Assembly: GCF_963082655.1 (NCBI RefSeq)
Contig: NC_081552.1
Span: forward strand, 123,480,458-123,544,457
Source of the DNA: Stomoxys calcitrans
Taxonomy: Eukaryota; Arthropoda; Insecta; Diptera; Muscidae
Direction: 5' to 3'
DNA: 64,000 nt
Shown: positions 33,153-43,061 of the stretch, piece after piece
Numbering within the stretch: the first letter of the stretch is position 1
How the letters are laid out: each line of letters opens with the position of its first letter
Made by a program: the position numbers and the translations under genes
The notes under the pieces: model-generated
Told to the model about the DNA's origin: nothing
What the model saw: the letters and a program-made list of their open reading frames with translations, nothing else
Database searches by the model: none

Positions 33153-34089
33153 TTGGGTTGCCTAAAAAGTAATTGCGGATTTTTTAAAAGAAAGGAAATG
33201 CATTTTTAATAAAACTTAGAATGAACTTTAATCAAATATATAATTGCCATTTTGTTCGATAACCTTTTGCCATCTTCCTGGCAAATTTAGTATTCTACGC
33301 TCATAGAACTTCTGCCCTTTATCTGCAAAAAACTGAACCAAGTGCGATTTTATAGCCTCATCATTGCCGAACGTTTTACCATTTAAGGAGTTCTGCAAAG
33401 ATCGAAATAAATGGTAGTCTGATGGGGCAAGGTCAGGGCTATATGGTGGATGCATCAAAAGTTCCAAGCCAAGCTCACTCAGTTTTTGGCGAATGACCAA
33501 AGATGTGTGCGGTCTAGCGTTGACATCTTTACGATTGACCAATTCTGGTCGCTTCTCATTGATGGCTGTATTCAATTCGTCCAATTGTTGACAGTAAACA
33601 TCCGAATTAAACGTTTGGTTCTTTGGAAGCAGCTTAAAATATACCACACCCTTCCAATCCCACCAAACAGACAGCATAACCTTCTTTTGGTGGATATCAG
33701 CCTTTGAAGTGGTTTGAGCTGGTTCACCATGCTTGGACCATGATCGTTTTCGACTAACGTTGATGTAAACAATCCATTTTTCATCTCCAGTTATGATTCG
33801 TTTTAAAAACGGATCGAATTCATTGCGTTTAAGGTGCATATCACAAGCGTTGATTCGGTTTGTTAAATGAATTTCTTTCAATACATGTGGTACCCATATT
33901 AAAATTGACGACCAACAAACAAATGTTAACAAAATTTCGCTCACTCTTTTTCTAAAGCAAGCTAAAAGTAACAGCTGATAACTGACAGAAGAAAGAATGC
34001 TATTACAGAGTCACAACCCGTTGAAAAAATTTGTCAACGCCGACTATATTACTACTATATTACCGACAATTACTTTTTGGGCAAACCAA
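33153..34089 (-). mobile_element. Mariner element, 937 bp, internally deleted, TA target duplication
   Basis: Terminal inverted repeats TTGGGTTGCCTAAAAAGTAA and, inverted at the other end, TTGGTTTGCCCAAAAAGTAA, flanked by TA (33151-33152, 34090-34091). It is inserted between the RT and RNase H domains of L2. A complete mariner of this kind is about 1.3 kb with a 345-codon gene, so roughly 350 bp has gone, mainly from the transposase N-terminus. The MITE at 3480-3716 is a more extreme deletion form of the same family. Confidence 0.92.
33228..33944 (-). pseudogene. Mariner transposase, N-terminally truncated, damaged catalytic block
   Basis: A 238-residue open frame. It has RIITGDEKWIVYINVSRKRS (first catalytic Asp), then KADIHQKKVMLSVWWDWKGV and DVYCQQLDELNTAI. 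The second catalytic region reads VNRKDVNARPHTS where the family has a longer stretch with HHDN. Then HPPYSPDLAPSDYHLFRSLQ (third Asp), ending KVIEQNGNYIFD near the right family length. The first 100 or so residues, which hold the helix-turn-helix DNA-binding domain, are missing. About six residues including the second Asp appear deleted, so neither DNA binding nor catalysis is expected. The frame is otherwise intact, so the damage is probably recent. Confidence 0.88.
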
Positions 34090-34587
34090 TAGTATTGCCT
34101 TCTTGAAGATCATGTTACACGGATGGATCAAAGCTAGAGGACAGAGTGGGCCTGGGGGTCTACATTGAGAACCAAGGGACTGAGATCTGATTTAGACTGC
34201 CCGACCATAATACGGTCCTGCAGGCGGAAATCCGGCGATGACGGAATGCGTGAAGTGGTGTGGTGTTAACGCAAGTACGTCGAGTATGAACGGCTTTGCG
34301 GACAGTAAATAGGAGCGATAAAGGCAATAACAACCAGGACGGTTACATTACTAACAGTGTTGGAATGTAAGAAGGAGGTTAACGCCTACTCTAAAAATGC
34401 CATGATCCGCATTGTTTGGGTACCGGGCCATAGCGGAGTAACTGGGGATGAGAAAGCATACGATTTGGCGGGATAACAGATATCGGAACTTTGGTGGGGA
34501 CACAATACCAGACATGAACCTACTTAGGAGCGCGGCATGGGAAACAATTAAAGATGTTGTAAGTAGCAGGGTATTCCTAACATAATA

Positions 34588-35432
34588 TTTTTATACCCTC
34601 CACCATAGGATACTAATTTCGTCATTATGTTTGTAACTACTCGAAATATACGTCTAAGACCCCATAAAGTATACATATTCTTGATCGTCGCGACATTTTA
34701 TATCGATCTAGCCATGTCCGTCTATCTGTCTGTTGAAAGCACGCTAACTTTCGAAGGAGTAAAGCTAGCCGCTTGAAATTTTGCACAAATACTTCTTATT
34801 AGTGTAGGTCAGTTGGGATTGTAAATAGGCCATATCGGTCTGTGTTTTGATATATAAACCGATCTTGGGTCTTGACTTCTTGAGCCTTTGGTGGGCGCAA
34901 TTCTTATCCGATTGGAATGAAATTTTGCACGACGTGTTTTGTTATGATATCCAATAACTGCGCCAAGTATGGTTCAGATCGGCCTATAACCTGATATAGC
35001 TGTCATATATAAACAGATCTGTGGACTTGACTTCTTGAGGTTCTAGATGGCGCAATTCCTATCCGATCTGCCTGAAATATTGTACGACGCATCCTCTCAT
35101 GACCATCAATATTCGTTTTTATTATGGTTTGAATCGGTCTATAGCCTGATACAGCTCCCATATAAATCGATCAATCAATTTTACTTCTTGAGTCCCCAAA
35201 TGGCGCAATTCTTATTCGAATTGGCTGACATTTTACACAGGTCTCCAACATATAATTTAATTATGGTCCGAACCGAACCATATTTTGATATCGCTCTAAT
35301 AGCAGAGAAAATCTTTTCTTTTATTCTTTTTTGACTAAGAATAGATGGCGGGAAAAGAACTCGACAAATGCGATCCACGGTGGAGGGCATATAAGATTCG
35401 GACGAAGATTCGAACTAAGCTTTTATTTGTTT
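34588..35432 (-). mobile_element. Family A element inside the L2 3' UTR
   Basis: On the plus strand TTTTTATACCCTCCACCATA opens the element. A shortened 3' segment, the core, a GTCTATCTGTC remnant of the microsatellite, and about three monomers follow. The 5' end is diverged: the palindrome is partly lost (ATTCGGACGAAGATTCGAAC) and the terminus reads TTTTATTTGTTT. L2 sequence resumes at about 35433. Confidence 0.85.
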
Positions 35433-35540
35433 AGTATTAAGAGCGCAGAACAAGTCGATTACTGGTTTAGGTGTATGTCCATAGTGGCATGGGACATATT
35501 AATATCCGCACCTTCTTTTCAACCTAACCTAACCTAGTAA

Positions 35541-35914
35541 ATGGTGAAATTTATACTAATTTCTTAATTGAACTTTTAAATTTCAATGTGCCAATCCGAC
35601 CAAATGGGTTATTATGTTCCAATTAAATTACCGTTTGTAAGACGCAACTATGATATAATAGATACCATTATAATGGATACCACCACAAAACCTATACGCA
35701 AAAAAAATTATTCGTTTCGCCTAAAGGAAATTTTCGTCAAGAAAACTTCTTTTGTTAAAAACGTTGCTTGAGTTTAAGGTATACTTTTTGCACTAGATTC
35801 TTTCAAGAATTAATGACAAATATAACGTTTTTTACCATGAGAATACCTTTCATTCGTCATATATAAAACAAGTTATTTGGGGTTTCAACTAGTTTTTCTT
35901 TATTTATAAATTAA
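35541..35914. other. Unassigned AT-rich spacer
   Basis: Sequence between the L2 tail and family D. A 61-codon frame at 35586-35771 has no recognisable similarity. Confidence 0.35.
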
Positions 35915-37624
35915 CTAGCTGACCCGGGCCCGCTCCGCTGCGCCTTCTTTTACTTTATATGGAACAAAAGTTTCCTTGGAATATTAATTTTCGACAATTA
36001 AAGATTTTTAGTGAAATACCATGCTACGAAAATAGTATATCGCTTGACTAAAAGTTTAACAATATAAGTGCCTTTATCTGAAACCCATATGATCTTTATT
36101 GATCAACGAATTTAAGTTTGGATATAAGGTGTAGTCCCAGATACTTGGCGTTGAAAAAATATCAGCATCGTGCTCTTCTCTCAAAAAGCATTTATTTAAA
36201 CCCCATATTGCGATTGGCTTAAGAGGAGTTTACAGGATGAGGCGTCCCCCAAACACGTGGCCCCAAAATAGGTTATCATTTGGATATCAAATTCATATTC
36301 TACTCCCAAATACCTTTATTTGAGACCCATATTACGATGGTCACTAAAAAATTGCTGTGTGTGGGGTATTTTGGGTTTTCAAAACTCATTTAAACTCCTT
36401 ATTGCAAAAGTCTGCAAATATGTCCGGTTTGAGGTATTGGCCCTAAAAACTATAAATATTTAGTTCCACTGCCTTTAAGACCCAAACTGTCTTGGTGAGC
36501 AAATACGTCCTATTTGGAAGTGGTGGGACATCCCCTCCCTTAGACAGTTGGTCCCTAATGTTGATAACAGATATGTGGTCTACTTCCAAATACCTTTAAT
36601 TTGAGCCCCATATTTCCATAGTCGGCAAACATGACCGTCTTTGGGGGTGTTTTGGGGGATGGGCGGCCACTCAGTAAGTTAGCCTTGAAAATATATATCG
36701 GATTCGTGTTCCACTCTTATTTGAGCCTCATATTGCAAAAGTCAGCAAATACTTCATACTTGGGTGGTGTTGTGGGTGTGGTGTGGCCCCATAGACACTT
36801 TTCCCAAATATTAATATCAGATTCGTGCTTTACTCCCAAAAACCTTTCATTTGAGCCCCATGTGACTATGGTCGTAAATGTTTCCCCTTTGGGGGAGGTT
36901 TTTGGGGAGAGGCGGCCCCCAAACACTTGGTCTCATATTTGGATATAAGATTCTAATTCTGCACTCAAATACCTTTTATTTTAGCCCCATATTCCAATGG
37001 TTAGTAAATAAGTCCTGTTTGGGGAGTGTTTTGGGGAAGAGGTGGACCCCCAGAAACGTGGTCCCACATTTGGACATCAGATTCGTATTCTACTCGCAAA
37101 TACCTTTCATTTGAGTTCCATATTGCCATGGTCGGTAAATATGTCCGATTTAGGGGTGTTTTGGGGTGGTCCCTCTAGCACTTGGTTCGACAATTGGATA
37201 TCAAATACGTTTTCTTATTCTAAATACCTTTCATTTGAGTCCCATATTGCCGTGATTGGTGTAAATATATGTTTGGTAGATTTTAGGGTGGGGCTGCCCT
37301 CCTAGGTACCCCATCCGAAATTTGGACACCAAATTTTTATTTTTAGGGTACTATATGAGAGCACACAAAATTTCGCTTAAATCGCACCACCCATCTCTGA
37401 GATCTGGCGTTTCTGAAAATTAGGGTAAGGGGGAGGGTCCGCCCCCCCTTCAGATATCAAAAAATGTAGTACCCTATTTTCACCATGGTTTCATTATGCA
37501 CCATCTGTGAAAATTTAAAGAAAATCGGTTCAGCCGTTTCTGAGTCTATAAGGAACACACAAACAAACAAACCTACAAACAAACAAACCTACTAACAAAC
37601 ACAAATTGATTTTTATATATAAGA
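35915..37624 (+). mobile_element. Family D element, about 1.7 kb of 120-130-bp tandem repeats with defined ends
   Basis: One end reads CTAGCTGACCCGGGCCCGCT followed by CCGCTGCGCCTTC. The other carries AAAATCGGTTCAGCCGTTTC, a run of CAAACAAACAAAC and TTTTTATATATAAG. Between them about ten diverged repeats carry CAAATACCTTTCATTTGAG, GCCCCATATTGCC and TTTTGGGG blocks, spaced 124-131 bp where measured (36838, 36967, 37098, 37222). Short frames in it are by-products of the repeats. The transposon class is not resolved from this sequence. Confidence 0.7.
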
Positions 37625-38401
37625 CCGGTATGCTTCGCTACACCCTAAAGTAGAGTTTTAAAATTTAATATTTTTTAAAATGTTATGAAACCTGTTTCCA
37701 GAGCTATAAGTATTTCGCTCATCAACATAACTTTATTGGTTAATGTATATGTTGTACAATACAACAATATATTTAAAGTCCTTTAAGTTGACTCCAATTT
37801 GATTTTGTGACAGGCCCAGATGTTTGTCCGCAAATTCGGATATCAAATTCGTTCATTGATCCCAAAGTACTTTCGTTTAAGTCCTAGATATTTGAATATT
37901 TTGTACTTCACTTTCAAAGAACTTTCATTTAAATTGTTTTCTGAGTCGGAGGCATATATGCACTTAGTGACAAAAATTGATTGATACACTTCCAATTACG
38001 TTTTCTTTGAGCCCCATATTGTGTCGATCGGTCGGAATGTTATTTTGGGGATAATTTGGCGGCCCCCCACACTTGTTCCCGAATTTGAAAGCCAAATTTT
38101 TAGTCTACACCCAAATACCTTTTAATTGTGTCCCATACAAAACTAATCAGACTACTTTTCCCTTTAGGAGGCTTTTAGGGGAAGTGCCAAATGTTGATAT
38201 CAAATTCATATTCTTACTCAAATGCCTTTAAATCGAGTCTCATATCGTTCCTATCGATCTACTTTTCCGTTTGATAGGCTTTCGAGACATTTCGGCAAAT
38301 TTTGATATCAAATTCGTGTTCTACTTTCAAACATTTACCTTTCATTTGTGTCTCATAATATCCCGATCGGTCTCCATATACCTTTGAGGGGGTTTTAAAG
38401 T
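37625..38401 (+). repeat. Second, more diverged family D element
   Basis: Starts with GACCGGTATGCTTCGCTACA, a variant of the family D terminus. It contains about five to six diverged units (AAATACCTTTTAATTGTGTC, GGATATCAAATTCGT). It ends where the family B element begins at 38402. Confidence 0.6.
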
Positions 38402-39215
38402 TTTTTTATACCCACCACCGTAGGGGGTATATTCATTTCGTCATTCCGTTTGCAATACAACGAAATATCAATTTCCAAACCCTACAAAGCATATATATAT
38501 ATCGGATCGTCGTAAAATCCTAAGACGATTTAACGATGTCCGTGTGTCTGTCCTTCCGTCTGTTGTAGTCACTCTTCAGCCTTCAAAAATTGAGATATTG
38601 AGCTGAAATTTGGCACAGATACGTCTTTTTGACGCACGCTGATTAAGTTTTTGAACAGGCCAAATCGAACATTATTTGGATAAAGCTGCTTTATAGACCG
38701 ATAAAGGGTTTATAAAGCTGCCGATAAAGGGTCTATTGCCCATAAATGCTCTATTTATTACCCGATTTCGCTGAAATTTGAAATAGTGGGTAGTTTAAGG
38801 TCTCCCAAAATCCGCCCCAAATATGGATCGGATCGGACTATATCTAGATATGGCTGCCATATAAGCCGATCTCCCGATAAAGGGTCTGAAGCCCATAAAA
38901 GCTTTTTTTAACCGATTTCGCTGAAATTTGAAACAGTGAGTGGTTTTACGCTTCCCAACATCCGACTCAAATATGGTTCAGATCGGACTGTATTTAGATA
39001 TAGCTGTCATATAGACCGATATGCCGGTTAAGGGTCTGAAGCTTATAAAAGCTTTATTTATTACCCGATTTTGTTGAAATTTGAAATACAAAATTCAACA
39101 GTGACTTATATTTATCAGACCAATCAATGTCCGTGCCGAATTTGGGTGCATAAGTTATCCAATTTTCACCGGGTTGGTGGTGGGTATCCAAAGTTTGGCC
39201 CGGCCAAACCCATAA
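38402..39215 (-). mobile_element. Family B element
   Basis: On the plus strand TTTTTTTATACCCACCACCG opens it. The core is altered (CATATATATATCGGATC) and the GTCY segment is short. About three monomers (ATATAGACCGATATGCCGG, ATAAAAGCTTTATTTATTAC) follow, then GGTGGTGGGTATCCAAAG and a mutated palindrome TTTGGCCCGGCCAAACC. The extreme 5' end is degraded (CATAATTACTATTACTACTT). Confidence 0.8.
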
Positions 39216-39345
39216 TTACTATTACTACTTACACCATGGATTTTGGTTTCTAAATTCTAAAATTTCGATTTAACCGTTCATAAGTCTGTATGTCACTATG
39301 GTTGTTCCCAATAAAAGTCTCAAGTTTAACTTAACATCTATTTCA

Positions 39346-40216
39346 ATTTTTATAGCCTCCACCATAGGATGGGGGTATACTACAATAATATCGTCATTCT
39401 GTTTGTAACTACTCGAAATATTCGTCTGAGACCCCATAAAGAGTATATATTCTTGATCGTCGTGACATTTTATGTGGATCTACCCATGTCCGTTCGTCTG
39501 TCTGTTGATAGCACGCTAACTATGGATGGAGTAAAGCTATCCACTTGAAATTTTGCAAAAATACTTCTTATTGGTGTAGGTCGGTTGGAATTATAAATGT
39601 GCCATATCGGTCTATGTTTCGATATAGCAACCTTATAAACCGATCTTGGGTCTTGACTTCTTGAGCCTCTAGAGTGCGCAATTCTTATCCGATTGGAATG
39701 AAATTTTGCACGACGTGTTTTGTTATGATATCCAACAACTGTGTCAAGTATGAGCGATATCGGTCCATGTTTTGATATAGCTGCCGTATAAACCGATCAT
39801 GGGTCTTGGCTTCTTGAGCCTCTAGAGGGCTCAATTCTTATCCGATTGAAATGAAGTATTGTACGACGTGTTTCGCTATGACTTCCAATAACTGTCCCAT
39901 GTACGGACCTAATCGGTTCATAACCTGATATAGCTGTCATATGAACCGATCTGGGGTCTTGACTTCTTGAGCTTCTAGAGGGCGCAATCCTTTTCCAATT
40001 GGATTGAAATATTGCACAATGTGTTTCGCTATGACTTCCAATAACTGTACCAAGTACGGTCCAAATCGGTCCATAATCTGATATAGCTACCATATAATAT
40101 CCATATATCCTTTTTTTGCCTAGGAAGAGATACCGGGAAAAGAACTCGAAAAATGCGATCCATGGTGGAGGGTATATTAGATTCGGCCCGGCCGAACTTA
40201 GCACCCTTTTACTTGT
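39346..40216 (-). mobile_element. Family A element
   Basis: Plus-strand order: ATTTTTATAGCCTCCACCAT, core, short GTTCGTCTGTCTGTTG microsatellite, about three monomers, CCATGGTGGAGGGTATATTA, the palindrome TTCGGCCCGGCCGAACTTAG, and CACCCTTTTACTTGTT. The first unique segment next to the 5' end is partly deleted. Confidence 0.88.
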
Positions 40217-41710
40217 TCTTTATTTAATGTCAAATTGTGCGACAATTAATTCGATTAACTTTTACGAAAGTCTACAGCTGAAGGCTGAACAACTCACGAG
40301 CAGTTTTGCCGTTTTTGGTAGGTTCCTACCAAAATTGGTTGGTTTTTATCCTCTTGGTAGGTTGGTGGGCTGATCTCAAATTTTGATACATATACGTAGT
40401 TAATTATTTAAAAAATCGGGAGTAAATCAAAACGAATTCACTTCATGTCTTTTCTGTGTATTCGTTAGGAGTGCTGAATAAAACCATGGGTGTTGCTGCT
40501 ACAAGGGGTCTCACTGCTTCAAATTTCAGGAAAAAGGGTGTAAGTGCTGATATTGACCTTAACTGGTACGAATGTTAAGGGATCTCTTCTAAATTTCGTA
40601 AATCTGGGTAGGAAATGCGGGTTTTGTGCGTTAAATGCACAGTCGGAAAACAGGCTTATGTGGCATCTGCATACAAATATGGCCAAATCTGATCCATACT
40701 TATGGTCCATTCAACTCATTGTAACGGCGAAAATGGGTAGTAAAAGCGCCTTTCTGGGCTCAAACACTAAAATTTGTAATGTTCACGAGCAAAAATTGTC
40801 GAAGATGCTATTTTGAAGTCTTCAGATGCATCCTGGAACTTGGACCAAGAAACGACTGCGGGAGCCTTTGAAATCTAGCTTCAGTCGGTTGGGGGGTTCG
40901 CATCCTTCTATACCAAGCCATGTTCGCATACTAGTAATTATTTTTATAGACTCCCTCTTTAACAAAACAAACTTAAATGGACCAAAAGCAAAATCTTTAC
41001 AAATTCCCCACATAACAAAACCAAATTTGAATTTGAAATTTGAAAATATGGCATTAGCCATAAGCCTCAAAAAGCGGTGTGTCTACTCTCTGATCTTATT
41101 GAGAGATACGGCCTCACTACCCTCGCCAACCTATGTCCTACGGGCACGAAAATATTCGGTAGGACCCCTAATGTGAATACCTTCAAATCTTATACCTCAC
41201 GCCATTCCCCGAGAAACGTCTTAAATTAATGCCTTAGAAATTCATTTATCATTTAGCTTCAAGTTCACAAAATTTTTATTCATATGGAACATCGACATAG
41301 TAAATAATTTCTAATTGTCAAAAAAATTATATATCAAAACTTAGGTACATGTTTAGTGGCCCTTAAAGGGTTAGTTTCAAAGCAAAAATAACGTGAAAAA
41401 TAACAACAATTCAAATCCAAAATCTCTTGTAATTTGTAAAAAAACTAGAAAATAGAAAAACGTAGATACTATGAATTACAAGAGATGAAGAGAAGCTGAG
41501 AGTGATCACATAATAGTAGTGTGTTTCATTCATGTCATCGGAATTCATTAATAAAGGCAAAAAAAAAAAAAAACAAATCAAGTGTGATGAGCACTGACTT
41601 ATTCCACATAAAGAAGAGCTTTATGCCTCTCTCATGTTCTCACTCTCAACATGCTCTTAAATGGGATGTATTAAATCGATGCAAGATATATGGATGAATG
41701 TTTCAAAAAA
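40217..41710. other. Unassigned region with two diverged monomers related to families A/B
   Basis: Between 40506 and 40815 two units (CTTATGTGGCATCTGCATAC, AAATCTGATCCATAC, AAATTTCGTAAATCTGGG) align loosely with the 153-bp monomer of families A and B. The remainder is AT-rich, with an A run near 41564. A stretch at 41060-41220 has an open frame on the plus strand with no recognised similarity. Confidence 0.45.
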
Positions 41711-43061
41711 AAACAAGTAAAAGCGTGCTAAGTTCGGCCGGGCCGAATCTTATATACCCTCCACCATGGATCGCATTTGTCGAGTTCTTTTCCCGGCATC
41801 TCTTCTTAGGCAAAAAAAGATATAAGAAAAGAGTTGCTCTGCTATTAAAACGATATCAAGATATGGTCCGGTTCGGACCACAATTAAATTATATGTTGGA
41901 GACCTGTGTAAAATGTCAGCCAATTCGTATAAGAATTGCGCCCATTGGGGCTCACGAAGTAAAATAGAGAGAACGATTTATATGGGATCTGTATCGGGCT
42001 ATAGACCGATTCAGACCATAATAAACACGTTTGTTGATGGTCATGAGAGGATCCGTCGTACAAAATTTCAGGCATATCGGATAATAATTGCGACCTCTAG
42101 GGGTCAAGAAGTCAAGATCCCAGATCGGTTTATATGGCAGCTATATCAGGTTATGAACCGATTTGAACCTTATTTGACACAGTTGTTGGATATCATAACG
42201 AAATACTTCGTGCAAAAATTCATTCAAATCGGATAAGAATTCTGCCCTCTAGAGGCTCAAGAAGTCAAGACCCAAGATCGGTTTATATGGCAGCTATATC
42301 AGGTTATGGACCGATTTAAACCATACTTGGCACAGTTATTGGTTATCATAACAAAACACGTCGTGCGAAATTCCATTCCATTCGGATAAGAATTGCGCCC
42401 TCTAGAGCCTCAAGAAGTCAAGACCCAAGATGAGTTTATATGGCAGCTATATCAGGTTATGGACCGATTTGAACCATACTTGGCACAGTTGTTGGATATA
42501 ATAACAAAACACGTCGTGCAAAATTTCATTTCAATCGGATAAGAATTGCACACTCTAGAGGCTCAAGAAGTCAAGACCCAAGATCGGTTTATATGGCAGC
42601 TATATCAGGTTATGGACCGATTTGAACCATACTTGGCACAGTTGTTGGATATCTTAACAAAACACGTCGTGCTAAATTTTATCCCAATCGGATAAGAATT
42701 GCGCACTCTAAAGGCTCAAGAAGTCAAGACCCAAGATCGGTTTATATGGCAGCTATATCAAAACATGGACCGATATGGCCCATTTACAATACCAACCGAC
42801 CTACACTAATAAGAAGTATTTGTGCAAAATTTCAAGCGGCTAGCTTTACTCCTTCGTAAGTTAGCGTGCTTTCGACAGACAGACGGACGGACGGACGGAC
42901 GGACGGACGGACAGACGGACGGACATGGCTAGATCGACATAAAATGTCACGACGATCAAGAATATATATACTTTATGGGGTCTCAGACGAATATTTCGAG
43001 TAGTTACAAACAGAATGACGAAATTAGTATACCCCCCATCTTATGGTGGAGGGTATAAAAA
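41711..43061 (+). mobile_element. Family A element, first of a four-copy cluster
   Basis: 5' AAACAAGTAAAAGCGTGCTA, palindrome at about 41732-41746, a unique first segment, about six monomers, a GACGGACGGACG array at about 42878-42930, core, and terminal ATGGTGGAGGGTATAAAAA. The left breakpoint of the 4.33-kb tandem duplication lies in its first monomer (about 42094). Confidence 0.92.

Larger units (their letters stand above)
32376..35538 (+). mobile_element. L2 copy on the plus strand, split by a mariner and by a family A element
   Basis: L2 RT starts at about 32376 (RKRWINCVSHGINIK, AQGTPQGGILSPLL, frames broken). It continues to the C-terminal RT region at 33140 and is interrupted by a mariner (33153-34089). 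It resumes with RNase H (YTDGSKLEDRVGLGVYIENQ at about 34110-34170, then IRIVWVPGHSGVTGDE at about 34407-34455) and is interrupted again by a family A element (34588-35432). The L2 3' UTR (GGTGTATGTCCATAGTGGCA) and a CAACCTAACCTAACCTAG tail close it. It has many stops and frameshifts and is inactive. Confidence 0.85.

Noticed and set aside
36631..37305. Overlapping frames in family D rich in Gly, Pro and Trp
   Set aside because: They are by-products of the GGGG-rich tandem repeats and shift with every monomer.
41060..41220. Open plus-strand stretch in an unassigned region
   Set aside because: No recognisable similarity and no flanking splice or start context that would support an exon.
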